From Triops longicaudatus (Eukaryota; Arthropoda; Branchiopoda; Notostraca; Triopsidae), in assembly GCA_022885665.1 (NCBI GenBank), contig JAGQDJ010000090.1, positions 124,001 to 188,000 on the forward strand: a stretch of DNA of 64,000 bases, read 5' to 3'. Below are positions 37,021 to 47,844 of the stretch, piece after piece. How positions within the stretch are numbered: position 1 is the stretch's first letter; the number at the start of each line of letters is the position of its first letter. The notes under the pieces were generated by a model, which was not told the origin of the DNA, did no database searches, and saw only the letters and a list, made by a program, of their open reading frames with translations. The translations under genes and the position numbers were made by a program.

Positions 37021-39432
37021 GTTCTATGCAAACTTCGATTGTTTCTTTCAGTAAATCCTAAATAATGACACATTTCCTTATCCGTATAGTAAGTAAAGAT
37101 TTAATCGCTATGTTTTATTAGGATTTTGAAGTAAGAAGTTTTGTGTCTGTAAAAGTGGCTTATATTTCTGTGTTCGACAAGTTTCCTTACTTGATCTATA
37201 TTGGCAGAGTTACCACTGTCGTGTCTGTAAGAGTTCTGTTGAGTTACATCACTAGTTCACAAAAGTAAAAAGATCGCGAACTGATGAAAATCGCTCGGGT
37301 ACGTCTCTGATAGAAGTGAACCAATACGAGCGGCTGCTTGAAAAGCGAATCGTTGGTGTTTTGCGGCATTAAAAAGCAAAGTTTGAGTGAGACATGACAA
37401 TTAATAATATTTGTGAGCAACTTAAGGCAAACGTTGAATTGAAAAAATAAATTTGACTGATACTAGCAAGGTATTTTACAAACGAAGATTAGACTTGCTA
37501 CTCTTGTTGTCTTACTAGTGTCCGTTGGAACCTTAGTTCAGGATATGCAAGCAGGAATTAATTGAAAACTTATAACACTCGTTACAAAATCCAAACTAAT
37601 GGTTTGAGTTGCTGGGATTGTATTTATACAGTAGTGAAGCTCTACCAGAATTTTAAAATTTTTCACAATTTAGGATTGTGCGTGAGTTGTCATTCAACCG
37701 ACGAGCCTCCATACGAGCAAGAAATACTGAAAAAGTTACGAAACGATAGGCAGATAAAATAAATTACGAGGTTTTTCACCTCATTAAAATTCTCTTAGAC
37801 CCACTCAGAAGTTCGTTGTCCAGTATCCCAGATACAATTTTTTCTGAAAGAACACAGCTTTTGTTCACACGAACCTTAGAACTTTGTGCACGAGAAAAAT
37901 CCTGTTCTTCGTATTTAACTATCTTTATTCTTTGTAAACATGTTTTGCAAGATCTGAACTAATACTAACGGGTTATTGATGACTTATAAGTCAGGAATCT
38001 CACGGCAAGATTGAGAACCTGACGCGTATCCAATTAATCGATTAACCTTCAAAGTTTTGGTTAAATATCGTCGATACCCTAATAAGTAGTACTACGTAAA
38101 CTTTTCAGGCTTTACAAAATTAGAACAGAAAACTAGCCCTTTTAATTTTGTTTGCAAGCATAACTTCCATTTGACGTGAGGGAAAGGTGCAGTTTTTTGT
38201 TATCAGTGAAAAACAAACTCAAGAGTGCTTGCGAATGCAACACATCTGTAAGAGTGGACGGTGATGATAACGGAGGGAAGGCGACAGTCGCGTCCACAAA
38301 TGTAGTCGATCTTTCACTTATTGTATTGTTAGCTGACAACGGAAGATCAAAAACTCAAATCAAACTTCGTGTTCCATGGCCTCAAATCTAAATATATGAG
38401 TCTTGCACTTTGTGAAAACAAGAAAAATTAAGTGCCAGCCTGCCAATTTACTGTACAGATACAATTGTTCCCCCATTTAACTGCAAAATGGGGGAAAAAA
38501 GGTTAAATTAACATTGCCGCGGAGATTATTGGGCTAATTTTACATTTGAAACAAATGTCGCGTTGATGGTTTTTACCTGCATTAGCAAATAGTCCAGTGT
38601 TAAAGTATGTCTGAAAGATCAACATTGCAAAATTAATTATGTTTAATGACAGGAGCTAGTTTTTTCTTCTGAAGGAAACGACGACAAGTTAATCCAGTGT
38701 AACAACTATTTTAATTTATAAATTCTTGATGTGCACAATAAAGCCTATAAAGAATGAATAAAAATTGAGAGAAGGGTAACGGCTATAATAAGATTAATAA
38801 CAATTTTAAGTACATTGATCCCCATTTACGTGGTAGACCGGTTACGAGAACAGAAACCCATAAACTAAGCCATGTTTAACATGTGTAAGATATGGAAGAG
38901 TTCATTGCTCTTAGAAAAGATTAGTCTTATCGAGTTACAAAAAAGTCTAATTTAATTCTACGTATATTTAAAGGGTTACCGATGATATCTGTGAAATTTT
39001 TCATCTGCTATCATTACTGGAAGTCTTTGAAGAATATTGCAAATCACAGAGGTTAAATAATGCCAATTCGATATGACTCGCTACATCGGTCTTTTACTGC
39101 AGCGAATGTGCTATGGTGCTTCGCAATTTCGCTTTTTATGTTCAGACAAAGCAAGACTATGTACTCTTAAACTACAGCGCTATGTTTCGGCTAACTTTTA
39201 GCAAAATTTACCACATTTCCGTCCACGTAAAAGTGAAGCTGCCTAAAACGAGGTTGCGTAAATGGGGGGTTCACTGTACATGCGTTACTTCTAGTTAAAG
39301 ATAAAAATACCACATCCACCTTTTTATGCTTGTTTGCTTGTTGTTCTAAGTAATCTAGGATGCGGTGCCCCCACATCCCATCATGGGAAATTTCAGCACC
39401 TGCTGCGATGCTTAACAGCGGCGTGCAAAGCG
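37021..39432. other. Intergenic region between Ddc and the GH16 pair
   Basis: AT-rich sequence holding the Ddc promoter (transcribed leftwards) and the upstream region of GH16 copy A. Open frames at 37562-37762 and 38142-38391 lack motifs, and the second is open on both strands without an ATG start. Nothing else is supported. Confidence 0.5.
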
Positions 39433-39440
39433 TATAAAAG
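39433..39440 (+). promoter_or_regulatory. TATA box of GH16 copy A
   Basis: TATAAAAG starts 43 bp before the start codon. Copy B carries CATAAAAG in nearly the same place, so the core promoter was probably duplicated with the gene. Such a short spacing implies a 5' UTR of about 10-15 nt. Confidence 0.65.
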
Positions 39441-39475
39441 GCCAAACAGAAAAGGTCGAATGGAACCGTGTAAAG

Positions 39476-40761
39476 ATGTGGCGTCAATTGTTCTTTTTCG
39501 CTTTCTTCGTAATAACTGTTGCGAAGGAAATTCCTTTCGTGAAAGGACCTTTAATATGGCAAGAAGAATTTGACTATCTAAACACGAATACGTGGACTCA
39601 TCTTATTACCGCATGGCGTGGTGGCAACAACGAGTTCCAATATTACACTAACAGGCCCGAAAACAGGTAAGTTAGCCATCAGATGATCTCCAATGTTTAT
39701 GTCTGGATAAGTTACGTAGAAAATGGTGTGTTGCACATCAAACCAACCCTGACGGCAGATACTTACGGTGAAGCCGCATTGTATGGAGGCTCAGGCCCCA
39801 TTTGCTTGGACGGCTGTAACGTCAACTACGAAGGAAATAACTGTTGTATGACGTACGGAACGGACATCATCAATCCCATTCAGTCGGCTCGTATGGTAAC
39901 TCGGGATCATTTTGACTTCACCTACGGTATTGTTGAAGTTCGCGCACAAATGCCGCAAGGTGACTGGATTTGGCCTGGTAAGCGACACGTAACTGTCTTG
40001 TGCATTACAAGGTACATTTCAGAAATACCATTGGTAAATTCGTCTGTGTAGCTATATGGCTGTTGCCAACTGACGAGGCTTACGGTGGATGGCCTCGTTC
40101 GGGCGAGATTGACTTGATCGAAACTCGCGGAAATCTGAACTTGCAAGAATGGGGTTCCAACCAAGGAATCCAACGTATGGGGAGCACTCTTCACTGGGGC
40201 CCCGATCCCGGCAACAATGGCTTTATGCGCACTCACTGGGAAAAGTAAAATAGCATGTGTGAGTTACGATATTTCAATGCCAAAATGACAGGGAGCTCGG
40301 TGGTACCAATTTCGCGGCAGATTATCACGTGTTTTCTTTCGTATGGACTGAGAATGACATCACGTTTTTCGTCGATGGGGAGCAGATCGGTAACGTTACA
40401 CCACCTGCTGGTGGTTTCTGGGAACTAGGCCAATTTAGCAATCTTGGAATAAATAACATTTGGGCTAGTGGAACACGTATGGCACCTTTCGATAGGAGGG
40501 TAAGTGTTTAATAGGCATACTTAAGAATGGCTGACCAAAGCTATCTGCTAGTTCCACTTCGTTCTTAACGTTGCAACGGGTGGCAATTACTTTTCGGATG
40601 GTGCAGTGAATAGTCCGTGTAGTAAGCCATGGCATTCCTATGATTCGGATCAAATGAGGAAATTCTGGGAAAACCGCGACTGCTGGTACCCAACCTGGAA
40701 TGCTGCAACTTCGCAGCCTGCCATGAAAATCGACTATATTCGTGTCTATCAGCTTGGTTAA
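39476..40761 (+). CDS. GH16 beta-1,3-glucanase / glucan-binding protein, copy A
   Basis: Exons 39476-39666, 39712-39977, 40052-40244, 40292-40499, 40552-40761; 355 codons plus stop. The family covers secreted beta-1,3-glucanases and the arthropod GNBP/LGBP immune receptors. A signal peptide (MWRQLFFFAFFVITVA) leads into the GH16 fold: FVKGPLIWQEEFDYLNT, VENGVLHIKPTLTADTYGE, a cysteine-rich CLDGCNVNYEGNNCCMTYGT, AQMPQGDWIWPAIWLLP, and the catalytic GEIDLIETRGN with Glu171, Asp173 and Glu176. Many insect GNBPs have lost these acids; here all three remain, so an active glucanase is possible. The N-terminal CBM39 glucan-binding domain of typical GNBPs is absent. Substrate and role (digestion or immunity) cannot be told from sequence. 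Confidence 0.93.
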
Positions 40762-41104
40762 ATTAATTACGTTTCATGTCCCCTGCAGTCTTCTTATAAG
40801 GTGTATCAAAGCAACTTGCTTCTGCAATGAAATAATACAAGCAAAATAAAAAAAAAATGTTTGAAACGATGAGTCACTTTTATGGGTGGCTGTGTGTACT
40901 GAAATCAAGAAGGTCTCATAAAAGCGTTCAGATGCCTGTGACACTGTTTCTGTAAAAAATACGATATTTGCGTTGTGCAACGCGTTTGCTTTCTTTCGTT
41001 AAGGCCTCCGGTATACGCGAACCTCGAATGGGAGAATAAGGTGGGAAATTGTCAAATATCATTCTAAAAATAGTAACTTTCTTGTAAAGAATATCTACTA
41101 CATC

Positions 41105-41196
41105 CAGGGGAGCAGCCAGGAATTTTTTTCGGGGGGGGGGGGGGACAAATTTTTCTTGGTGCTGCTACTGAGCTTACTTGCACACAAGAAAATAAA
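41105..41196 (+). mobile_element. Truncated hAT-like MITE, left end
   Basis: It begins CAGGGGAGCAGCCAGGAATT and shares the same order of blocks (T-run, G-run, TTTTTCTTG, TGAGCTTACTTGCACACAAG) with the complete copy at 63820-63949. The right terminal inverted repeat is missing, so this copy is truncated or decayed. It includes 14 consecutive G at about 41131-41144. Confidence 0.7.
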
Positions 41197-41283
41197 TGAA
41201 CAGCTTTAGTCTTCATAAATGACAAAGTGAACGATCAACATACCACAAGTACAATTACATTTCAAATAACGAACGGTAAGCAT

Positions 41284-41355
41284 TGCGTTTTGGCCGAGCG
41301 GTCTAAGTCTTGGACTTGTGATCGTTAGCCAGTGGGTTCGAGTCCCCATGTCTGT
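41284..41355 (+). pseudogene. tRNA-like remnant with Pol III A and B boxes
   Basis: TGGCCGAGCGG at 41291-41301 matches an A box, and GGTTCGAGTCC at 41335-41345 is a perfect B box. The D-arm resembles tRNA-Ser or tRNA-Leu. The acceptor arms do not pair, the anticodon stem has only two pairs and the T-stem has mismatches. It is therefore a tRNA pseudogene or the head of a tRNA-derived SINE and not a working tRNA. Confidence 0.55.
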
Positions 41356-43387
41356 CGGTTGTTTTTTTTGGGGAAAAAAGTACCAACTTCCCTGTCCTGC
41401 TTCCTATGAATCCTATCCCAATAAAATGGAATTACCAAGAGTGTCATTGGAAACAGTTTGGGAAGCAGGAAATTGGAAAGGAAAGGGTGAACGAGACCTC
41501 GGAAAAGCATCGTGCATCGCACTTTTTCCCATGTTATTCCTTATGCGATTTCAAACTTTTTGGCTCCTGAGACGCCCTCAGGGCATAATTTCATATTCAA
41601 GCTCAGTTTTCTCGCTTATTTGAAGGGCTAGCGCGATAGTTCTTGCAGATTGGGTTTGTAAGCGTGAAGAAGAAGAATTTATGTACTTTAATTTGCATAT
41701 TCCAAACATTCGGTTAATTGGATTACGAGGCATAATAGGCCCACCTAAAAAGTAACGGACATCTTTGCCCATACTTGAAAATCGTTTACGTTGGCAGAAA
41801 CAAAATTATTCTCATGGTCACCCATATACGACACACGATTAGGTGGTGCACCATTTTATTACTGCGTTTTTATACGAAATCTTTTGTAAAATTCATTCCT
41901 TTCGAAGGTCAACGTTTTTCTGGGGCACACATTGAAGACTGAAGCGTTGCTGTGCAGATAATGTAATAACTGAAGTTCTCTTATCTACTATTTTGTTCTC
42001 AACTTGATGGTTTGAAAAATAGGATGACAAGTTTAGAAGCTCAGAGCAATTTATTGGATAAAATATGTATATACAATAGTGAAAAAGGCAAGTCTCATGT
42101 AATCTCAGAAATAACAGGACAGTAGAAAAATCGTTGCTTTGTTGTTCAGAAAAACCTCACAGACAAGGCAGGTAAAACTTTTCATACATAGATTGTAGGG
42201 AATGTATCAGTACACGTTCAGGACAAGGCCAGCACACTTTTCTGAATTATTACTTCTTTTTACAAGGGATTGCTTATCCGTCCTTTCCTCTAGTTTTTCT
42301 TGCAAACAACAAATAATATTCATTTTTCTATGTGCGCAACAATAAAAAATTGTCCGACCTCCTCGCTAACGCATGAGTTCTTGTAAAACACAAATAAAAA
42401 AAAATCCACCTATTGGATTTAATTCTTCATATGTCTAGTTGTGCGAGTAAACGGGAAAATATATCCCATACACGTATCCCTTGCTAACGTATTTTGTTAA
42501 CAAAACCACGTTAACAGTAGTGCACTGTATGACACACTGTACAGCATCCTTGACTTCTGATACACTGGTTGTCAGTCTCTCTCCCCGTGATAGACCCTGG
42601 TAAGAGAAATCGGTACATAGCTTCTTGGGATTGGCAGGGTTCATGGATGTAAGAGTAGGCTGATTCGGTGAGATCAGAACCTGTGAAACGCGTCCGAGTT
42701 GTTAAATCTTGCTCCAAATTAAACCTCCGGCGTTCTAGCGCATTTTGGTCACATGACAAGGGATTCTAAGGAAAAGAAGAGTACACAGGTTTTAACCTGT
42801 GCATTCGTCAGGCAAAAAGCACACAAAAACTAAGGTGCGATCTACAATACAAGGCAACTGTCTCTTGCTTAAAGCTGAATGTCGCTTGATTTGTTAAGAA
42901 TGAAAAAGTTACGTTTGGGACGAAAAATTTTTTTTCTACAGGGTTGCACTGTTAGAAGAGTTTCGATCGGTACAAAACGCAGAAGTTCTGGAGACAGGAT
43001 ACAAGTGTTTCAAGTTCAAATTAAGAAAAAAAGAAAGAATCTTAAGTAAAGCTAATGTCTAGGAACATAAAATACTTTATACTTTTTTTTAAATTAGGAC
43101 ACTCGCACCTCTAATATCCTATTCCCAAAGTTGTTTCGCCTTGAAACCTATAACCAGCGTCCCGACTATGGCTATTCCACGCTAAAGAGCGCATATCCCA
43201 GAAGCCCCCTTCTACGCTCGTTTTTTTTTCACAACTACTGCCAGAAATATCCTAATCTGAACGCTGTATTTCGCTGCCAAGAAACATGGCTCTTGTACCA
43301 TTCAACTCGTCGCAAGGACGATGATGCTTAGAAACTGAAGTACATAACGTGGCTCAGAAGCAATTGGTTTTAAAAAGAAAAAAAATA

Positions 43388-43633
43388 ATGAGCAATAAAT
43401 TAAAAAAGTTACGGCATTCGCGTCCAGTAGATTCTGCGTGTCATTTGTACCTTACAAAGCTGTCCACAAGTTTCGACCACTTGCCTGACCAATTGCTATT
43501 AGACTTACAGGATCAAGAACAGGATTCCAAACCAAATATTTTGCATAAACAACTTTGGCACAAGATTAGCTCCTCTCGTTTCGGACAACTGCAATCCTCG
43601 ATCATACAAAATCTCTATAAGAACCAAGTGTAA
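43388..43633 (+). CDS. Small ORF of unknown function (81 codons)
   Basis: I do not recognise this ORF. It starts with an ATG in AATAATGAGC and encodes a basic N-terminus (MSNKLKKLRHSRPVD), a leucine-rich middle with LPDQLLLDL that faintly recalls the start of an F-box, and a C-terminus with ILHKQLWHKISSSRFG. Codon use looks more gene-like than the flanks. No introns, neighbours or polyadenylation signal support it. It could equally be one exon of a decayed gene together with the frames at 43762 and 43951. Confidence 0.25.
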   Translation: MSNKLKKLRHSRPVDSACHLYLTKLSTSFDHLPDQLLLDLQDQEQDSKPNILHKQLWHKISSSRFGQLQSSIIQNLYKNQV

Positions 43634-43950
43634 TTAAAAACAGAAAAGATTTAAGCATCCGATTTAAGTATCAGTTTCTGTTTACGAATTGGATTTGTGC
43701 ACCTATTCGGCGGTTTGTTTTGTGGACTGTATTCCTGTTGAGTTCTTCCATCTGGTAGAAAATGAATTCTGTGCCCCGTGTCACAAATTTGTCTTTCGAT
43801 GAGGGGGACCAGAGCACCTCTATTTTAGAGACTACCATGGCTTACAATTGCAGGTTAACGCTGAAACGGATTGTATTATTTTAGCACGCACATAAGATGT
43901 TCACTTCCTAAAAGGAACCAAAACATTGCATAGCCATCACGCGGTCATAA

Positions 43951-44319
43951 TGGCTAAATTGGCGTCAAGCTCAAATCTGTTATCAAGATCTGACGAAGTA
44001 TACTAATACTACATCTACTATCTCTTTGAGCTCTGATGGTACGGGTCAAAACGGCCAGCCCGGATACCAAAATCCGGATATCGGCATAAACGCCACCGTA
44101 AGTGATCTCTAATGTTCCAAACCAACCTCCACCCTGACATGTGTTTCGAATTTAACGCACAATATACCACATTTAAATCAAACCGCCTACACTTCGAACA
44201 ACTACCCTATCTACTGACACGAAGTCTACAACCAAGCTAAGTTGCCCAGCTTACAAAATTGCTACGCTGTCTACTTTGTTGCAGGTAGCCGTGAAGTTAC
44301 CGTAGCAAACATGACCTAG
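43951..44319 (+). pseudogene. Interrupted coding-like frame, unidentified
   Basis: One frame of 122 codons contains only two internal stops (TAA at 44110, TGA at 44215) before TAG at 44317. The conceptual product is rich in Thr, Asn, Gln and Tyr (for example DGTGQNGQPGYQNPDIGINA, then LQNCYAVYFVAGSREVTV). A donor-like GTAAGT follows INAT at about 44098, so the first block could be an exon. I cannot name the family. Confidence 0.25.
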
Positions 44320-44603
44320 AGTCAGGTAACATCGCAAACTTGACCTTCAGTCATCGTTGAGAGCTTTTTGTATCGCGTCTAAATTTAATTTCAGTTTTAA
44401 CTAGAAGTTCAGAAAAGAATATCAACAAGTCGTTGTTTAGTATGTATTTTTTTTTTTTTAGATTTACATGCAATCTCAAGGTTGCGGAAGTTGAGACTGG
44501 CAAATGTACTTAAACATTTATTTGGATAAGGTGAGGTCTGTCCTATCACGAAATCGTGGGGAAGTTCGTCATCTGTCATTCTGTCCTGGAAAGCAATGCA
44601 GGG

Positions 44604-44611
44604 CATAAAAG
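44604..44611 (+). promoter_or_regulatory. TATA-like box of GH16 copy B
   Basis: CATAAAAG lies 48 bp before the ATG at 44652. It corresponds to TATAAAAG in copy A, with the first base changed. Confidence 0.5.
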
Positions 44612-44651
44612 CACCAGTACGCTGCCTGTTGAGATTGAGTTCATGTCAAAT

Positions 44652-45950
44652 ATGTGGCGTCATCTAATTTACTTAGCCTTTGTGATTACACCGTGGGTAG
44701 AAAATGCATCCTATACCAAAGGCCCCTTGATTTGGCAGGACGAATTTGACTACTTCAATACGACTACGTGGACCCATATGATAACTGCATGGCGCGGAGG
44801 AAATGGCGCGTTCCAATTTTACACTGACAGTCCAGTAAACAGGCAAGAAAATAAACTATATTTTTACAGTCACACTGATTGAGTGTAATAGTTTCGTAGA
44901 AAATGGAATCTTGCACATTAAACCTACGTTAACAGCAGATACCTACGGAGAAGATGCCTTGTATGGCGCTTCCGGACCTATTTGTTTGAAGGGATGCAAC
45001 GCAAACTATACCGGCAATGATTGCTGCATGACATACGGCACAGACATAATTAATCCCATTCAATCAGCTCGTATAAGTACTCGCTACCATTTCGACTTCC
45101 TTTACGGCATTGTTGAGGTCCGTGCACAACTGCCGCAGGGAGATTGGCTTTGGCCTGGTAAGTGCGAATTGTGCAGCTGTATTTCTTTCTTCATGGTAAC
45201 GATACTCCTTTCTTTAATGCTCTTTAGCTATCTGGCTGCTGCCGACGGATTCGTTATACGGAAAAAGTCCCAGATCGGGTGAAATCGATTTAATTGAAGC
45301 CCGCGGAAACTTCAACTTGACAGGTTGGGGTGTCAGTCAAGGAGTTCAACGTACGTCCAGTACACTGCACTGGGGGCCTGACCCTAGTAATAACAGATAC
45401 AGGCTAACGCGCTGGGAAAAGTAAAGCATGAAATTGGGAGATAAGACTTGAGTCATATTTTGAAAACATTCCAAGGGAACTGAATGGTACCGATTTCGCT
45501 GCTGGTTATCATCTGTTCTCCTTCGTTTGGACGGAAACTGATATGACGTTCTACGTGGATGACGAGGAAATTGGCAAAGTCACTCCCCCTGCTGGGGGAT
45601 TTTGGGAACTGGGCCATTTCAGTAGTTTGGGTATTGATAACATTTGGGCCAACGGATCCGTTGTGGCACCCTTCGATCAACGGGTAAGCTGAGAAATAGC
45701 GTTAGCGAAACAATGGTCCATTACTCATGAGGCTCGTTAGTTTTACTTTGTTCTGAATGTCGCCGCTGGAGGTAGTTATTTCTCTGATGGCATGATTAAC
45801 ACACCTTGCACAAAACCGTGGAAATCTACAGACCCGGATCCGATGAAAAAATTCTGGGAGCAGCATGATTGCTGGTATCCAACCTGGAATGCTAATACTT
45901 CCCAACCCGCTTTGAAAGTGGACTATATACGTGTCTATAAACTACCTTAG
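44652..45950 (+). CDS. GH16 beta-1,3-glucanase / glucan-binding protein, copy B
   Basis: Exons 44652-44842, 44892-45157, 45228-45420, 45476-45683, 45741-45950. All five exons have the same lengths as copy A, so the protein is again 355 residues. I chose the ATG at 44652 because it aligns with copy A (MWR); an in-frame ATG at 44643 would add three residues. Signal peptide WRHLIYLAFVITPWVENA, YTKGPLIWQDEFDYFNT, CLKGCNANYTGNDCCMTYGT and catalytic GEIDLIEARGN (Glu171, Asp173, Glu176) are all intact, and CBM39 is absent. The first intron begins GCAAGA instead of GT, at the place where copy A has GTAAGT, so it must be a GC-AG intron or the gene is mis-spliced. The frame is fully open, which favours a working gene. 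Confidence 0.92.
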
Positions 45951-46360
45951 ACTATTTGCTCGTCATATGTGACTAATGCATTGGTTATTTACTATGTCAG
46001 ACAATATATTTCTAAAATAGGTGTTGTCGAGTTTTGTATGCAAATACAGCAATGTCGGGTTTACATACTCCGATAAAAACTTTTAAACTGAGTATAGTGA
46101 TACTCCGTATCTACAATCCTAATTTACATAACACTCTAGACGTTTGATTGCAAACCTACACACTTTTGGCTCAGAGCCCTGATAGGCCAGAACATCGCTA
46201 GTCTTGTTTCGCATTTTGACTTGCTTAGACTTCCGATTTGAAGTTCTTCTCAGATGTCAACAGTGAAAATTGGGTCCAAATTAAGGTGCGTTAACCCTGA
46301 TTTTGCTTGAAAACTCAACAATACGCCTGAGCTCCAAATTCGACTGTAACTCTAGGAACA

Positions 46361-47339
46361 CTAATTGTTATGTCCACCACAAATCCACTTCGAGAAATCC
46401 GTGCCCAGCTGTGAGATGTTTTTTATCGTTACAAAACGACACTGACAACCATACGCCCTCGAGCCCTTAGACGATGCCAGCTTCACTCGCACGCGATCAA
46501 ATTCCGGCATGTTGTTACGAAGAAATAAGTAATCCGTGCCTGGTCTCCATTTAAAGTTTTCGAAACGCGATACCTTGAAGTCGCAACTTGTACAGCGAAC
46601 ATTGTCGCAGATTCTGTTACAAAAATTCCGCAGTAAGAAATATCGACTTGGTAACATTTCTTTCACCTCGGTCCAGATTCAGGCGTGTAACTTCCATTAG
46701 CGCCACTCAACAAAACTGGGAAACATTTCGTGGGTCCACCACTTCTAATTTCTTTACGGCTAGGGTTGGTTAACTGACTGTCGGTAAAACTTCGCTTGAA
46801 TCTGTCAGTCTTGGGCGTGGGTGTGGGCTCATCGTCAAAGATATCCGATAAATCGTCTTCCAAGCTAGAATCACGTCTTGAAAATAGTTTCTCCCTTACT
46901 TGTCAGGAAGTACGATAAAAAATTTACCTTGGCTCCGATTTCTGGATCGCTTTCTTACTTCGCTCAGCAATGTCTTCCGTGGCGTCCTTGGCTGACTTAT
47001 GATTTTCGTCCCTGTACCTAACGAAATGTAAAGGAGGGAAAGAAATGGATTAAAAAAAAATAATAATAATAACAAAAAAGTTGTGAAGGAAAACACCTAC
47101 TGTGGCGCTTTACGAGTTTCGGGAGGCGATGAATTAGCGACAGCTTGTAAATTCGGAGCGGAATTGCTGGGACGTTTTTCTAACTTAAGACTGTGCTGAG
47201 CTTTGCTGGTTAGCTCAGAGGATTTGGGATGGGTTTTTTGATTCACTATGAACTTCTCTTCCACTTCTTTTAATAAGGTATCCAGCATGAGATCAATGTC
47301 GTCGCTCTGTTTCATCTTCCACTTGGTACCGGCAGCCAT
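46361..47339 (-). CDS. CFAP418: CFAP418 (C8orf37 homologue)
   Basis: Exons from 5': 47101-47339, 46928-47017, 46667-46876, 46361-46613; 263 codons plus stop (human 207). CFAP418 is found at the ciliary base and photoreceptor membranes, and human mutations cause retinal dystrophy. The diagnostic C-terminus is clear: DNVRCTSCDFKVSRFENFKW, then DYLFLRNNMPEFDRVRVKL, KGSRAYGCQCRF and KWICGGH. The cysteine pairs (CTSC, CQC) match the conserved RMP domain. An acidic stretch LEDDLSDIFDDEP in the third exon corresponds to the conserved acidic box before it. The N-terminus DDIDLMLDTLLKEVEEKF is the usual start helix. The last intron is only 53 bp (46614-46666). The gene is absent from Drosophila as far as I know, so its presence suggests ciliated sensory cells of an older arthropod type. 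Confidence 0.9.
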
Positions 47340-47844
47340 TATGCACGCTTTTCACTCCGGCACGTCTCAGCTGTCTCCTCGATGACGGACAGATTACGAT
47401 TCCGGAACAACAACAGAAGTGCTTATACGATAAGTTGGGGCCGCTGGCTCGAGTGCACGTGCTTTTTTGTTGTGGGTCTACTACCCATGTTTCTATGGGA
47501 ACTTATCGATTGTGGTTACCTGGCATACCATGCATTCAACCACGCATGCACTTCATAGCCTCTTTCGTCTAAGTTAGCGAACTGGGCAATGTAATCCATC
47601 ACACAACACATCAAGTTTTACTTAAAGAACGGTAGTCATCCTCGCTTTATTATTCCACTATTGTCTGCTCCAATCTCAGACTTTCATCCATAAATACAGT
47701 ATTAGTCTGATTTTGTATCTAAGGTTTGACACTGTAAATTTTCACCAATAAATGATGTACATACAAACAATCGGCGTCAGATTTCTCACAATGTCGTTGC
47801 CGGATTTTCAACTCTTCTTTTATATCACATATTGCGGTTCTTTG

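Larger units (their letters stand above)
40762..44603. other. Spacer between the two GH16 genes
   Basis: About 3.8 kb. It contains a MITE fragment with a 14-base G run (41105-41196), a tRNA-like remnant (about 41284-41355), an 81-codon ORF (43388-43633), an ORF at 43762-43895 (start NSVPRVTNLSFDEGD) and an interrupted reading frame at 43951-44319. None matches a family I know. The mix reads as decaying genic or transposon sequence. Confidence 0.55.

Noticed and set aside
41284..41355. Functional tRNA-Ser or tRNA-Leu
   Set aside because: Acceptor arms do not pair and the anticodon and T stems are broken, despite good A and B boxes.
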